A stretch of 64,000 bases of DNA from Paramecium sonneborni (lineage: Eukaryota > Ciliophora > Oligohymenophorea > Peniculida > Parameciidae). Under the pieces are notes generated by a model that was not told the DNA's origin, did not search any database, and saw nothing but the letters and a program-made list of their open reading frames with translations. Both the position numbers and the translations under genes were made by a program. Shown in pieces: positions 11,288-23,098 of this stretch (positions are counted from its first letter, which is position 1; each line of letters begins with the position of its first letter). Where the stretch lies: NCBI GenBank assembly GCA_905182985.1, contig CAJJDN010000032.1, positions 87,944 to 151,943 on the forward strand, read 5' to 3'.

Positions 11288-13744
11288 ATGAAGGTATAAC
11301 TAATTAGCCTTCTTTTGTTTTATTTGGTTACTTCCAAAAACATACCACTATAATTAGAGATTGGGTTAATACAATTTGAAGATCTTTAGGCTGGAAAACT
11401 ATAATATTAAGTATGACAAATTGCAAATGAAAAATAAAGGAAATAAAATTTGATCAGCCATTTATCCGTGTCCCTTAGGTTGCTTTAACAATTAATAGTC
11501 TAATGAATCATAATACTTAGGTGTACTTTAGCAAGATTTACAATGTGACCACCAATGGTAACCCTATCTAATACTAAATCTAGGATTTACTATAGGAGTT
11601 TTGAGTGGAACAGAACAATCCATAGAATATCGTTACATGGCTATAGTTGATGATAGAGTCTAAATTAATTGTCTCAATTTTAAAGTCAAAGAAATTGTTT
11701 TCATTCCTTATCTTAAGTATACGCATCTAAAATCTCTAGATAGTTTGTCAAAGTACCTAAATCATGGGTATTCTTAACTGGAGTAAGATAGTCAAGCAAT
11801 AACTTTTCATTTTAATAAGGTATCATTAATTTATATTCATCTATCATTTTAGATATAAGAAATGAAGGAATTATGCTTAAGTTTTCATCTATCGATACTG
11901 AAATACTAGGAGTATGTGTTGTAGCAGGTGCTGTTGATATTTTGTAATCTAGAATTGAAGATTTACCTACATTTTAAGGTTACAATTTAATGAAATAATC
12001 AACTGCTCTATCTATCATTGCTTAATCAACCTTTATTTGTGAAGATGAATGCTTACTTTACTTTAGTAATATTTATTATAAGTTAGGGAATGATTAAACT
12101 AAATAATTAAAAATTAATACTTAATTTCATAATTAATCTGATAACACATCTAAATTTATTACATTCAAATAAGATAATCATAATCCTTCCATAGATAAAG
12201 TTTAAAATATACTTTAATCAACCATTTAATCAGAAAGCATTTAATAATCTCATACCACTCATGAAGATAGTCTCAAGAAAATGATATCTTAATCTATTCA
12301 GAAATTGGAAGAACAAATTAATCATCCAAATGGAATTAATAGTTTTGATTCCAATCTTTAATAAGATATTTCATAATAAGACATTTTAAACGAAAATTAT
12401 AGGCAATCTGAATCTGAGGAGGAAAAGTATGATGAAAATATTTAGGAAAATTATTCTAAAGATTAAGTTGAATAGGATGAATAAAAAGAAGATAAATAAG
12501 ATGATCAAGATGATCAAGATGATTAAGAAGATTATTCTACAATCAAATTTTCAAAACCTATTAATATTGAAGAAGAATTATTAAAATTAGAAAAAATATC
12601 AGAAGATAGAACCAAAAAAATTAATTTCATTTAATTCAATCCAAAAGAATCTATTAATGTTTCATTTCTATCTAAAAATAATATTGATATTTAAGAAGAA
12701 AGCACTGCTGAAAAACTTATTGAATTAAAATATATAGATAGAGCTCCTAAGTTTTCACCTAAAATTTAATAGATGATTGAAGAGGCAAAAAAAAATATCG
12801 GAGTAGAATAATCTGAAGAAACAAAAAACAATATTGAAATCAAATAATTAGGAGATAAAATAGAATCTTAAACAATAAATAAAATGTCATTGAAGGATTA
12901 ATTAAAATTAAAAACAGAAAGTTTAATTCAATAAATTGAGAATACTTCTTCACATAGTTCTTAAATTGATAAAGATAATATTCAATAATTTACAAATAAT
13001 AATAAAATTGAACCATAAGTGTAAAATATTATTACTAATAATCAACCTACAGAATTAAAGGAAGAACAATTAATTATGCCCTCTCCTAACAATGAAAAAA
13101 TACATACGAAAAAACCAATTCTAAATGAATATGATACTATTTTTGCTTAATTTGCTAACAATAATAATTTAAGATCTACTAAACCTTAATAACATTTTTC
13201 TAGTCCATTGATTGACACTGAAATAAAGATGGAATTAGTTTAAGAGGAATAACAGATTGAACCTTAAAAAGAATTGAAAATTCTTAATCCAAGAGAAGAA
13301 AGACTTTAAAAATATTTGTAAAAAGCTGACGAAGTTGATTTAAATTTCTTAGAAAATATTAAACTTGTTTCAGAGTAGAGTGAATAAGAAGAAGATCAAC
13401 CATTAGAATAAAACTAAGAAGTATTTGATCAAACTAATGTGTCATACACAGAACAATTAAATTTGAGAAAGAGTAATTATATTTATTATTTAGATTAAAT
13501 TCTCTAAGAACTTTAATAAAAATACAATATAAAAGCTGCTCCAGTTTAGAGTTTTGAAGAATTCAAATTGAAAGTACCTTAGGATTAGTACCCATAAATA
13601 TTGTATGAAAAATATCTAGAATAATTGAAAAAACAACATATAGGAGCTAGTTTTATTGAAACCGATCACAACATTAGATCTGTAGAAAACTCATATTAAC
13701 TTGAAGCAGCCTATTATGAATGGCATTTATAAAAAAATATATGA
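11288..13744 (+). CDS. Secreted H-type-lectin protein with long Q/E/N-rich tail
   Basis: The start ATG 11288 is followed by a signal peptide (MKVQLISLLLFYLVTSK). Three introns of 23-30 nt (near 11410, 11564 and 11719) put the exons in one frame. The N-terminal ~250 residues carry an H-type lectin motif set: FIRVPQVALTINSL, then NVTTNGFTIGVLSG, and a second similar half (FVKVPKSWVFLTGVRQSS). H-type lectins are trimeric carbohydrate-binding modules first described in snail and Dictyostelium agglutinins. After about residue 270 the protein turns into a ~490-residue hydrophilic tail very rich in Gln, Glu, Asp and Asn, with an acidic D/Q run near 12470-12530, ending at TGA 13742-13744. No membrane helix follows the signal peptide. 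A secreted or trichocyst-/surface-associated role is possible but not shown. Confidence 0.65.
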
Positions 13745-14535
13745 GTCGATTATCATCTATTCAATTATCAGTACATTTTAAAAATAAATTATATTTAATA
13801 ATAATATATTGCTAATATTTATTTTATAAAAAACATAAATTATACTATTATTGTAGTACTAATAAGTATCAGTTATTTATTTTAGAGCTAGACAAAAAAA
13901 GTGCTGTAGAACAGATGATTTATGGTTTTTTTATTTAATAGTATTTATCCTTTACTTATTCATATTATAAAAAATCTCTTTATTTGAATATTACATTTTT
14001 TAAATTGTTAAAAATTACTATCATATATTTTATATATGAAAATAAAAGGAAAATAAACAATAAAAAAATGGATAAAAATATTCAATTTCAGAGTGTTATA
14101 TATTAAAGTAATTTTAGTCAAAGAAATATCACTTGAATAGAAATTGAAAACATCTAATTGAAAATTGCTTAAAAGAATAAAATGTTTTTTAAAATGTGTT
14201 GAAATGACACAGAAATAATAAAATCTAAAGTTTTTTAAACTAATACTAGAGAAAAGTATGTATAAATGAGATTGTGTAAGTTGTATAAAACTGGATTTGA
14301 AAAAAGAATATAAATTATAAATATCATGAAATTTTTATTCAAATAATTTTATTGGATAAATATAAATGGGTTCAATTAAAGAATTAAGGATTGTTTTCTT
14401 TCTCATTAAAAGTGTGTAGAAATTGATAAAAAAATTTATAAAAACTTTTTAATTTCAATATAAACATTTTGCTCCTCAAATTCTCATCGCTGGAGTTAAT
14501 AATGAATTAATAATACAGTATTTAATATTTTATTA
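13745..14535. other. Intergenic spacer, no gene recognised
   Basis: This is 791 bp of AT-rich sequence between two plus-strand genes. Short frames, such as one from the ATG near 14068, end within ~25 codons and show no motif. It is unusually long for this window and could hide a small RNA or retained germline DNA, but nothing specific is visible. Confidence 0.4.
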
Positions 14536-16228
14536 ATGCAAACAGAGAGGAATGAATTAAAACTAGCTGGTAGTTGCGAGATGGAGGATTTAATTAGTAA
14601 CGTTTAGTATGTTATTCTTAAAGTCTACCCTTACGAAGTGGTAAATCAGCATTTCAGTAATTTTGTTGAAAAATCAAAGGAGTTTTAAGAAACCAGGGAA
14701 TAGCTAGTAAGAATAGGTTCCAATCTTCGATTAAAACTAGACGATTGGCCGACAATTGAAGAAGCAAAAATCTTGTTTTAAATGAATATGTATAAGAATT
14801 GATAATCATAAATAAAGATAAAATGCAAGGAGAAGAAGTGTAAAATGGAATGATTAAGATAAAAGATTATTTTATTGGGTGGTTATCAGATATTGTTTAA
14901 TAAAAGAAATCAATTAACTTGTAATTTAAATTATTCTTAAAAATAAGACACCAATTGAATGGAGAGATATAGCTAAAATGACAATAGGACGTAATGCTCA
15001 TTAATGTAGATTAAAATGGGAGTAGAAATATAAAATTTCTCTTTCAGAAGCTCCTTGGACAGAAGATGAAGATTATTTACTTTAATTAGTGCATGAGTAT
15101 TAGAATAATTATATATGTTTAAGAGAGTTTAGTAGATTAGGAAAGGAAAATAAATGGTCATAAATTGCAAGAGAAATATATAAAAGATCTCCAAATAAAA
15201 TATTTAGATAACCAAAATAATGTAGAGAAAGATGGATAAATAGATTAGATCCTAATATTTGCAAGTATTTATATTGAGTTATTATTAGTGAACCTTGGTC
15301 TAAATAATAAGAAATAGATCTTTTGAAAACTATATTGATTAGAGGAAAGAAATGGTCTGAATTATCTGCTCTTTATGGAAGAGTGAGAACAGAGAATTCT
15401 CTTAAAAATAAATATAATTCACTTTTAAAAAAAGAAAAATTAAAATATGAATTTGAAACAATAAATCCTCAATTATTTTCAAAAGTATAAAAATTAAGAA
15501 TGGATTATGCAAATAAATATGGTAAAATAACACCAATAGAAGAAATAGATAATTATGAATGGTAATTTATAGTTTTAGCAATCTAAAGTTTATATATTGA
15601 TTTATGTGTTTCAGAAGGTAAGTATTCAGAAGCATAGAAAATTAAAAATGACGATTTTTTTGATTTATTTCATAATGAATTAACTTCAAGTACCAAAAAT
15701 AATGTTCTGTATAAAAAATTATTAAACATTAAAAGAGTGGATAATCTATTTTCTGTTGAAAATGATAGATCCGGAGTTGTACTTTTTAATAAAAAGACTA
15801 AAAAGTTATTTATATCCCCTTTTAATGCATTAGATTTTTAAGGATTAATTTTAAAGCATATATGTAAATAAATAAAAACTGAAGAGAATAATAATAGTAA
15901 ATGTTCAACACTCACTTAATCTGATCATAATATGTTTATGATTCAAAAGTCAATTGATGATATAAATAGATAAGGAACAATATAACCATTATTATTATTG
16001 GCCAATCAGCCATCTTTTATGTTACCTCTTGGATAAAGCATGATAAATAGTTATTGGTTACCACCTGTATTACCATGTATGTCACAATCTATTGGAGGAT
16101 ATCAACATTAACAACAAAATATTTAAGAATAGGTTGCTTAGACTATTAAAGAAATTAATAAACCTGTAAGTTTTGATGATTTGTTTGGTAATGATATTAA
16201 AGTTGTGGATTCTGATGGAGAAAAATGA
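14536..16228 (+). CDS. Myb/SANT-repeat DNA-binding protein
   Basis: The start is ATG 14536 (MQTERNELKLAG) and the stop TGA 16226-16228; two introns of 28 nt (near 14785) and 24 nt (near 15257) give about 545 residues. Three Myb-like repeats occur in a row: a divergent first (SVKWNDQDKRLFYWVV ... EWRDIAKMTIGRNAHQCRLKW), a clear second (APWTEDEDYLLQLV ... QCRERWINRLDPN) and a third (EPWSKQQEIDLLKT ... KKWSELSAL). Conserved tryptophans and the QCRxRW recognition-helix pattern support DNA binding. The C-terminal ~300 residues are without known motif, with a hydrophobic/Pro-rich stretch (LLLLANQPSFMLPLG). It is probably a nuclear transcription factor or an SNAPc-like promoter-binding protein; targets are unknown. 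Confidence 0.8.
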
Positions 16229-16275
16229 TAAATTTATGAACGTTAATCTTTTATTTTAAATAAATATATATTTTT

Positions 16276-18222
16276 ATGTCTTCCTAGGATGAGGAAATTT
16301 AAGAGATGCTTAAGAGATATGAGAATCTTGAGAAGCTTAATCAACAATTATAGAATGAAAATTACAATTTAATGAATCAATTATAAACAATCTAACAAGT
16401 ATGCAAAATCCTAATATTTTTTTAAGAATGTTGAATAATTAGAAAAAGAAAACAATGAACTAATTGATTAAATTGAGAATTTGAAAAATGATTTAAGAAC
16501 TTAATTTTCCTTAAGTCAAAGTTTAAGATAAGAAAATGAATTCTTCGAAAATCAATTACAAGATTATAGGAAAGAAATGGATTAAGGAGGCCAATTATAC
16601 ACTAAAATACTAGAAGAGATTGATTTATATAAAACTCATAACTAGCAAAAAAATCAACAAATTGAATATTTAACTTAAGAGAATAATATGTATAAGGATT
16701 AAATGCTTCAATTATAAGAAGAAAATGAATAGATTACTCAAGAAATAACTAACTTATAGGAATTACTTAATTAAAATGAACTTTACAATCATCAAGATCC
16801 TATAAATGTCCAAAACTCTGATTAAAAGAAAAATAAGAAATAAAGTCGAAGATAAATCAAAGAATTAGAGAGATTGGTAATTAAAAGAGAACAAGAATTA
16901 AGTCACTTATATGTCAAAATGGAAGATATGAAAAATTATGTTACACAAATTAAGCATCAATCTGATAAATATGAATAAAATTTATAACAACTATATAAAG
17001 ATTATTAACTAATGGAGGCGGAAAGAAATAAATATGCTCACAAAATTGATTAAATGCAAAATTATAATGAAAGATATTCTAGTTTATAATATTAGTTATC
17101 AAATTAAGATAAAAATAAGAATAAAGAATTCAATTCATTAAAAAGTTAATTTGATCAATTATAGATGAATAATTTACAATATTAGTAATAAATATAAACT
17201 ATTAATGATGAATATGGAAAATTATCATAATAGTGTATAGATTTATAGGAATTAAATGAGCAATATATGCAAGAATCTTAAATTTTAAAAGATTCTTTGA
17301 TTGAGAAGGATTAAAAACTTGAAAGAATGTAATTACAACTATAACAACTATAATAGAAAGATCTTTCAATCTAATAATAAATGAGAGATCAAAATTAGTA
17401 AATTAAAGAATTATCAAATAACAAATAAGAATTATAGAGTTAAATAATATAATTATAAAGAGATAATTAACAATTCTGTAATTAGATAAATACTTTGAAA
17501 GAACAATCATCTAAAGATCTTAAAGATCATATAAATATTTAAGAATAATTCAAAAAGGATAAACAAACTTTAATAGATAGAATAAAAATCTAAGATGAAA
17601 AGTTTTCAGAAATGGAAATCAAATATAAAAATATTGAATTGAATTTAAAATAAGTTGAAGAAGAAAGGTTATATCGAGTTTAGGCAGAATAGTAAAATTT
17701 TTTATATTTTAGATCTTTTGAAGAAGTTTCCTAGTAATGTATGTAATTATAAGATTAAAATAGAGATCTACTTAGATAAGTAGCTAACCTTGAAAATGAA
17801 TTATAAAGAAATGAAGAGGAACTAAAATAGCTCAAAAAAAATAACAAAAAGTATTTATATAGATTAATACAAGTTCTTAGAATTTTGATAAAACAACTTA
17901 GTAGTTAATTCTTAAAGACAGAGAAATTTTACATCTCTAATCTATTGTTGAAAGATTAGAGGGTATGAATAGACAGCTCTAATAGGAATGTGATAGATTA
18001 GCAGCGAAAATTTAATTAACTTCACATGAAAATTCATTATTAAGTAAGACTAATAGGGAAATTAATTAAATGGGTCGCTTAATTTTAGAAGGTTAATAAA
18101 TAAAAGAAATGTTAGAAAAGAAAAAGTATGAAAAACCTTTAACCATTACTAATAACAAAGCTCCATAAGTGATTTAATAATTATAATAACATAGCAGAAG
18201 ACCTTCTGTTAAAAAGTCTTGA
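16276..18222 (+). CDS. Long coiled-coil protein
   Basis: The frame starts at ATG 16276 (MSSQDEEIQEMLKRYENL), 47 bp after the Myb gene, and ends at TGA 18220-18222. Introns of 28 nt (near 16398) and 23 nt (near 17850) give about 630 residues. Nearly the whole protein is heptad-like Leu/Gln/Glu/Lys coiled coil with no globular domain or membrane segment. A short basic tail (SRRPSVKKS) ends it. Such proteins in ciliates are often basal-body or cytoskeletal structural components, but nothing here decides that. Confidence 0.75.
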
Positions 18223-18709
18223 AAAATTTTTAAATTAGTTTGATTTATATTTTTATAAGTACTTTTTCATGATTTCTTTATAAAGATGAGAGATGATTAA
18301 ATTTTATTAATTTTTAAGATTTTCAAAAGTGATTTTAATAATCTTACTATTCAAATAAGATGAAGTTTAATTATTATTAATAAGATTGTGATTAATATTC
18401 ACTTTATCATTTTAATTTAAATTACTCTTTGACTTAAAAGTGAGAAATAGTCTGACTAATTTAAATTTATCTCTCTTTCTATCAAAATAGAACTTCTATT
18501 TAATTTTAGCATAGAAGGGATTTGATTTAATATTATCTCAAACTACTCTAAAAATAAGTATTCTTTTTTTTGAGAAGGAGAACTGATAAACAAATAGGAA
18601 ATATTTATATTTTGAAAAAATCTAAACTTCTAATTCAATTATTACTAATTCTATGTTATTTTAATATTATAGTTTTATAAATTCAATAATGATCATTTCT
18701 ATTATTATA
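18223..18709. other. Intergenic spacer between convergent 3' ends
   Basis: This is 487 bp between the stop of the coiled-coil gene and the stop of the EF-hand gene on the other strand. It is AT-rich with no recognisable gene, RNA or repeat. Confidence 0.45.
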
Positions 18710-19555
18710 TCAAATAATAATGAAATCATTCAATTTGCTTTTCTTTTTTGAAGTATTAGAATTGTTGCTTTTATTCTTCTTTTCTGAGCTTTCTTTATTA
18801 GATTGCTCTTTCATTAATTTTTTCCATATATTCACTAAACGAAATTGCCTTTTCCTCACCATCTTTATTTTTCTCCTCATCACCAAAAATGGCATGAATT
18901 TCTGAATCTAAACTTTATCTTCCAAATCTAACATATAATAGTTCCAAAGTATCCTATTGTTTTGTAAATTTATTTTTATACTTCAACTGTTACTTTTGGG
19001 TCTTTTCTATCTGGAGGTAAATACATTAAAAATTAAATCATATGAAACAAACTCTTAGGCTCTAAGCCTGTTTTATCAATAGTGCATTTTTTGTACATAT
19101 TCAAAAATTCAGTCCAACTTACTTTCCCATCAAGATTTTCATCAACTTCCTATATTTAGAATAAATTATTTAGTTTACCCACAACATAAGATCTATTTCA
19201 GATTTCGTAAGAGAAACCCCTAAAAATCGAAGCATTTTATCAATATCTTTTGCATCGAAATAATCTACATCTTTTTTTTTAAGCATTTAAAATACTCTAA
19301 TGTTAGAAATTAAGTTTACTTTTCTAACTATTTTTTTTCACTTGCTTTAATTTCTATCCCTTCCAATTTTTGTTCGATTGGTTATTCTTTTTCAATCTTT
19401 TTCTGTTTCATTCTTTAAACATCAACTTATACGTTAGCTTTTGGTATTTATGGTTTAGGTAATATTCCCATAGCAGCATAACGTTCTTTCATTGAGGAAG
19501 GTAACAAATTTAAATCTAATTTGTTTCCTTTTTTCTTTTTTTTTTCATCATCCAT
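18710..19555 (-). CDS. EF-hand protein
   Basis: The start is ATG 19555 (MDDEKKKKKGNKLDLN) and the stop TGA 18710-18712; three introns of 23-28 nt give about 255 residues. A lysine-rich N-terminus with MKERYAAMGILPKPQIPK is followed by a degenerate EF-hand (DVDYFDAKDIDKMLRFLG) and a canonical loop (DENLDGKVSWTEF with D at 1, N at 3, D at 5 and E at 12). A third half-hand lies in the C-terminal part (YVRFGRQSLDSEIHAIFG). The tail is S/N/K-rich. The general look resembles axonemal EF-hand proteins, but I cannot name the orthologue. It is transcribed away from the gene at 19729, with 173 bp between starts. Confidence 0.7.
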
Positions 19556-19728
19556 ATTTGTAATATAAATTATAAATATAAAACATTAATTCATCTCTAG
19601 AAATAAAGTATATTGAGTCGAATGATTATTAATAAATTCTTCATTATATAATTATTATAATATTAATTTATAAAATGATGTATAATATTAATTGACTGAG
19701 CTTTAAGTTGAAGTTAATTTTATAATAA

Positions 19729-20986
19729 ATGAACTAATAAAAAAGTCGAATTTTATGTGATAATGAAATACAAAGCATTTATGAGTCACTTCAAACAAAT
19801 TTAAAGTTGATGACAGAATGTTTGAAATACAATAAAGCATTGATGAAGGTTCTAATCTTATTATAATTTTAAGGACTTTGGTAAGGCAACTTGTGAATAT
19901 GGTGAAAAAATAGAAGATCTTTCAAAAAGAACCATTAAGGATATGATGAAAATCAATACGAATTAAATACTAAAGGAAATGAGTGGATAGGTATTACAAA
20001 TTATTAAGTTTGAATAGATAAAAATAATTGGTTCATAAATTATAGGAACATCATAAGGGATAAAATAATTGATGAATCCAATGTTAGAAGAAGGTAAATC
20101 TTTAAAGTAATCATATAACGATTATGTTAAATAAATAAATTAAAGAAAAAAGGATCAAGAAGAACAATTTAAGAAATTAGATGAATTAAAGACTAAATTA
20201 ATAGTCCATTAAACTTCGGTGTCTCCTATTGAGAAATAAATGACAGCTTAATATAGACAAATGAAATAATAAGAATAAATGATGGTAGAAGAACAAAAAC
20301 TTAAACATATGTATGTCGTATAATGCAAATAAGATTTAAACAATTTTATAATTGAAGAAGATTAAATTATTAAAAAAAAAATCAATTAAATAACAATAAA
20401 ATGTTATGAATTAGTAAGTTTGTGTTTAGAAGAATACAATAAAAAGTTTAAGGATATTGCAAAAGTTAAACAATTGATTGATTATTCTATAAAACTTTAA
20501 GATAGATCTTCTTCTAAAAGAAGTATAACACCATAATAAACCTAAATATTGTCATAATGTTCTTCTCAAAATGGATTTAGTTAAAGATCTCGATCACCTT
20601 GTACTTAATAATAAGGATTGGATAGAACTAGAGAAATGAATTATTCTAAGAAGGATATTTCAACAACAACTAAAAGTAATTATAGTTAAAGGGAATGTCT
20701 TCAAACAAATGATCATAGCAGAGAGGTTTTGAGATGTACAAGAAATTAGAGTAGAAATTATAAAAAACAAGAGGAAGATTTTAATTAATCAGAATCAGAG
20801 ATATTTTAGGAATTCTTGAATTAAAATTATGGTAGTAACAAAAGTATAGGATAGATTAAGTAAAAGAGTTTTATAAAAGAGAATTTAAGTGAGATGATAT
20901 CACAAATTCCGAAATCAAAGAGAAAAAGTGATAGTAGAAGAAGAACAAGGGAAAGAAACAATTTGGATGATGACGAATATATTTGA
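19729..20986 (+). CDS. Helical, possibly BAR-like protein with Ser/Arg-rich tail
   Basis: The frame starts at ATG 19729 (MNQQKSRILCDNEIQSIY), has one 25-nt intron near 19850 and ends at TGA 20984-20986, about 410 residues. The first ~240 residues are long amphipathic helices with a segment (DFGKATCEYGEKIEDLSKR) resembling the start of BAR/F-BAR domains, which bend membranes. The rest is low-complexity and rich in Ser, Arg and Gln (SSSKRSITPQQTQ, SQRSRSPCTQQQ), ending in an acidic DDDEYI. The BAR assignment rests on one motif and helical character only. It converges on NOG1 with 39 bp between stops. Confidence 0.55.
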
Positions 20987-21025
20987 TTAATTAACAATAT
21001 ATTGTATTTATTAACAACAAATAAT

Positions 21026-23069
21026 TCAACGTCTTGATTATTTTCCAATACCACTTTTACCAGTAAATAAGTGCTTAGGCATTTTACAATCGATTTTAGT
21101 ATCACCATCACCAGCTTTGGCTTCATTTCTTCTTCTTCTTTAAATTTTCTTTGACATTCTTTCCATAGCCTAAAAGTTTAAAATTATAATTTACTTATTC
21201 TTAAGCAGTAAGAACTTTTTTGTTACCTCTGCTTCTACTTCTTGAAATTTCTCTAAGTCTACTTCTACTTCTGGATAAGGCATCTCCTCTTCCTTTTCTT
21301 TATGTTCCTTCAAGTTCCATATCATTATCATCACTATCATCAGAGGATTATTGTTGTCTTTTTTATTTTTGTAATGCTTTTTTTGCTGCAAATTTTTATG
21401 CTCTTTATTCTAGAAAGGTAGTATCAATTCCTTTTTTAGCAAAATCTTCTTTTGCATCTTCCAATTTAGGTTAATGTAATTTAACTTATTATTTCATTTT
21501 CATATGATGTTCATCTTTAATCATTTCTCTTTTTTTATTAACTTAATCTCTAGTATTTAATAACATTTATTCTCTAGCATCTTCTTCTGGATCTTCAATT
21601 TCAGCTTAATCCATCATTTCTTCTTCCCTTTCTAATTCCTCTAATCTTTATAAAATATCAGCATCAACAAAATCTCCAATATTTTTACCATCCATTATTT
21701 CAGGCACAGCATCATATTTCCAATCTGGATTATCTAATACAAAATGTTCTAATATATTATATATATTTAAATATACCTTATAATGGAAAATTAAAGACTC
21801 CAGCTCCTCCATTTTATTCTTAAATATCTTTCAAAGTTGGTCTATTTAATTTTCCAATTACTTAAGGAATTACAGGTACTCTATTTTAATTAACCCTTTT
21901 AGGTTATGCTATATACACACCCTAGAGTATAGATTCTTCTCTTAAAAGATTAGGATTTCCACCTGTCAATTATTCAGGTTTAAGATTTTATCTCCATTCA
22001 TTTAAAAGATTACAAGCTTTTTCTTTTACTATTGCTATACCTTCTCCAGATTTGTTACTTAATTAAGAGCTAAAGATTATAAATATAAGATACTAGAATA
22101 CGTTTTCAGATTGAATAACATCTTATAATTTTTATTGATCAATTGGATCTAATTATTCAAATTTTTTGATATCAATTTTAGTCATCACTAATAATAAAGG
22201 TTTATTTTTAAAGAGAGGTTTCAAGTCTTTAAAGAGTGTTATCTATTGATCGATAGAGTAACTACATGTTTCTGAGATATCTAAGAAAAACATGATACAA
22301 GCCTTTAAATGAGCAAGTGCTGTTATAGCTTACATTTCAATAGGATTTCTTTCACTTAATGAATGATCTAAGACTCCTGGAGTATCAATAACTTACCAAC
22401 GAACAAAGTTATAATCAGTATGTCCTACATAAAGATTTTAAGTTGTGAATGGATATGGTTGGACATCCAAATTAGCATTAGTAATATTATTTACAAAACT
22501 ACTCTTACCTACATTGGGAAATCCTGTTACCAATAGAGTTCTTTCGAAGGGATTGATAGCTGGCATTCTTGATAAATGTTTTCTAACCTCATCTAAATAA
22601 TTAAGAGAACTGGTCAATTTTTTAAGTGTGGTACACATACGACCTAATGCTGCTCTCTTTAACATTTTGCATCTGTATAGAGAATCACCATATTTTAGTA
22701 ATCTACAATAATCTTTTGCTATATTATCAATGACATTCCTGCATGCATGAACATGTCCCAATGCCAATTTATAATGATCCTTATCATACAAAACATTAAT
22801 CAAATCTGCATAGAATGGATGTATATCATCTAACTATAATATTTAATCATATATAATACTTTAGGAAAGTCTTGCAAAATGGCATCAATCTTCTCGTGAA
22901 TAGTTTCTTATGTAAATTTCACTTTTCTCATATAAAATCCTCTAATTCTAGAGATATCATATCCAGGATGGACTACTGTTGGTGTTTTCCTTTGAGTCTT
23001 AGATAAAATCACATTTATCATATCCTTAGCAGGCATAACAGGATGTATGGTTTTGAAGTTATAAGACAT
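21026..23069 (-). CDS. NOG1: Nucleolar GTP-binding protein 1 (60S ribosome biogenesis GTPase)
   Basis: The start is ATG 23069 ([17 protein letters not shown]), which matches the usual NOG1 N-terminus, and the stop TGA is at 21026-21028. At least three short introns leave about 650 residues. The N-terminal helical domain ([31 protein letters not shown]) leads to the GTPase core: G1 [10 protein letters not shown]3 [10 protein letters not shown] and G4 MTKIDI. The C-terminus has a basic RS-rich stretch and ends in the family hallmark [20 protein letters not shown]1 binds pre-60S particles in the nucleolus. The start lies 29 bp from the upstream histidine kinase stop on the same strand. Confidence 0.95.
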
Positions 23070-23098
23070 TGCTATTTTTAATCACAAAAAATATTTAA

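Noticed and set aside
20827..21126. A 99-codon minus-strand frame starting [12 protein letters not shown]
   Set aside because: It is out of frame with the NOG1 C-terminus ([14 protein letters not shown]), which lies in the same bases.
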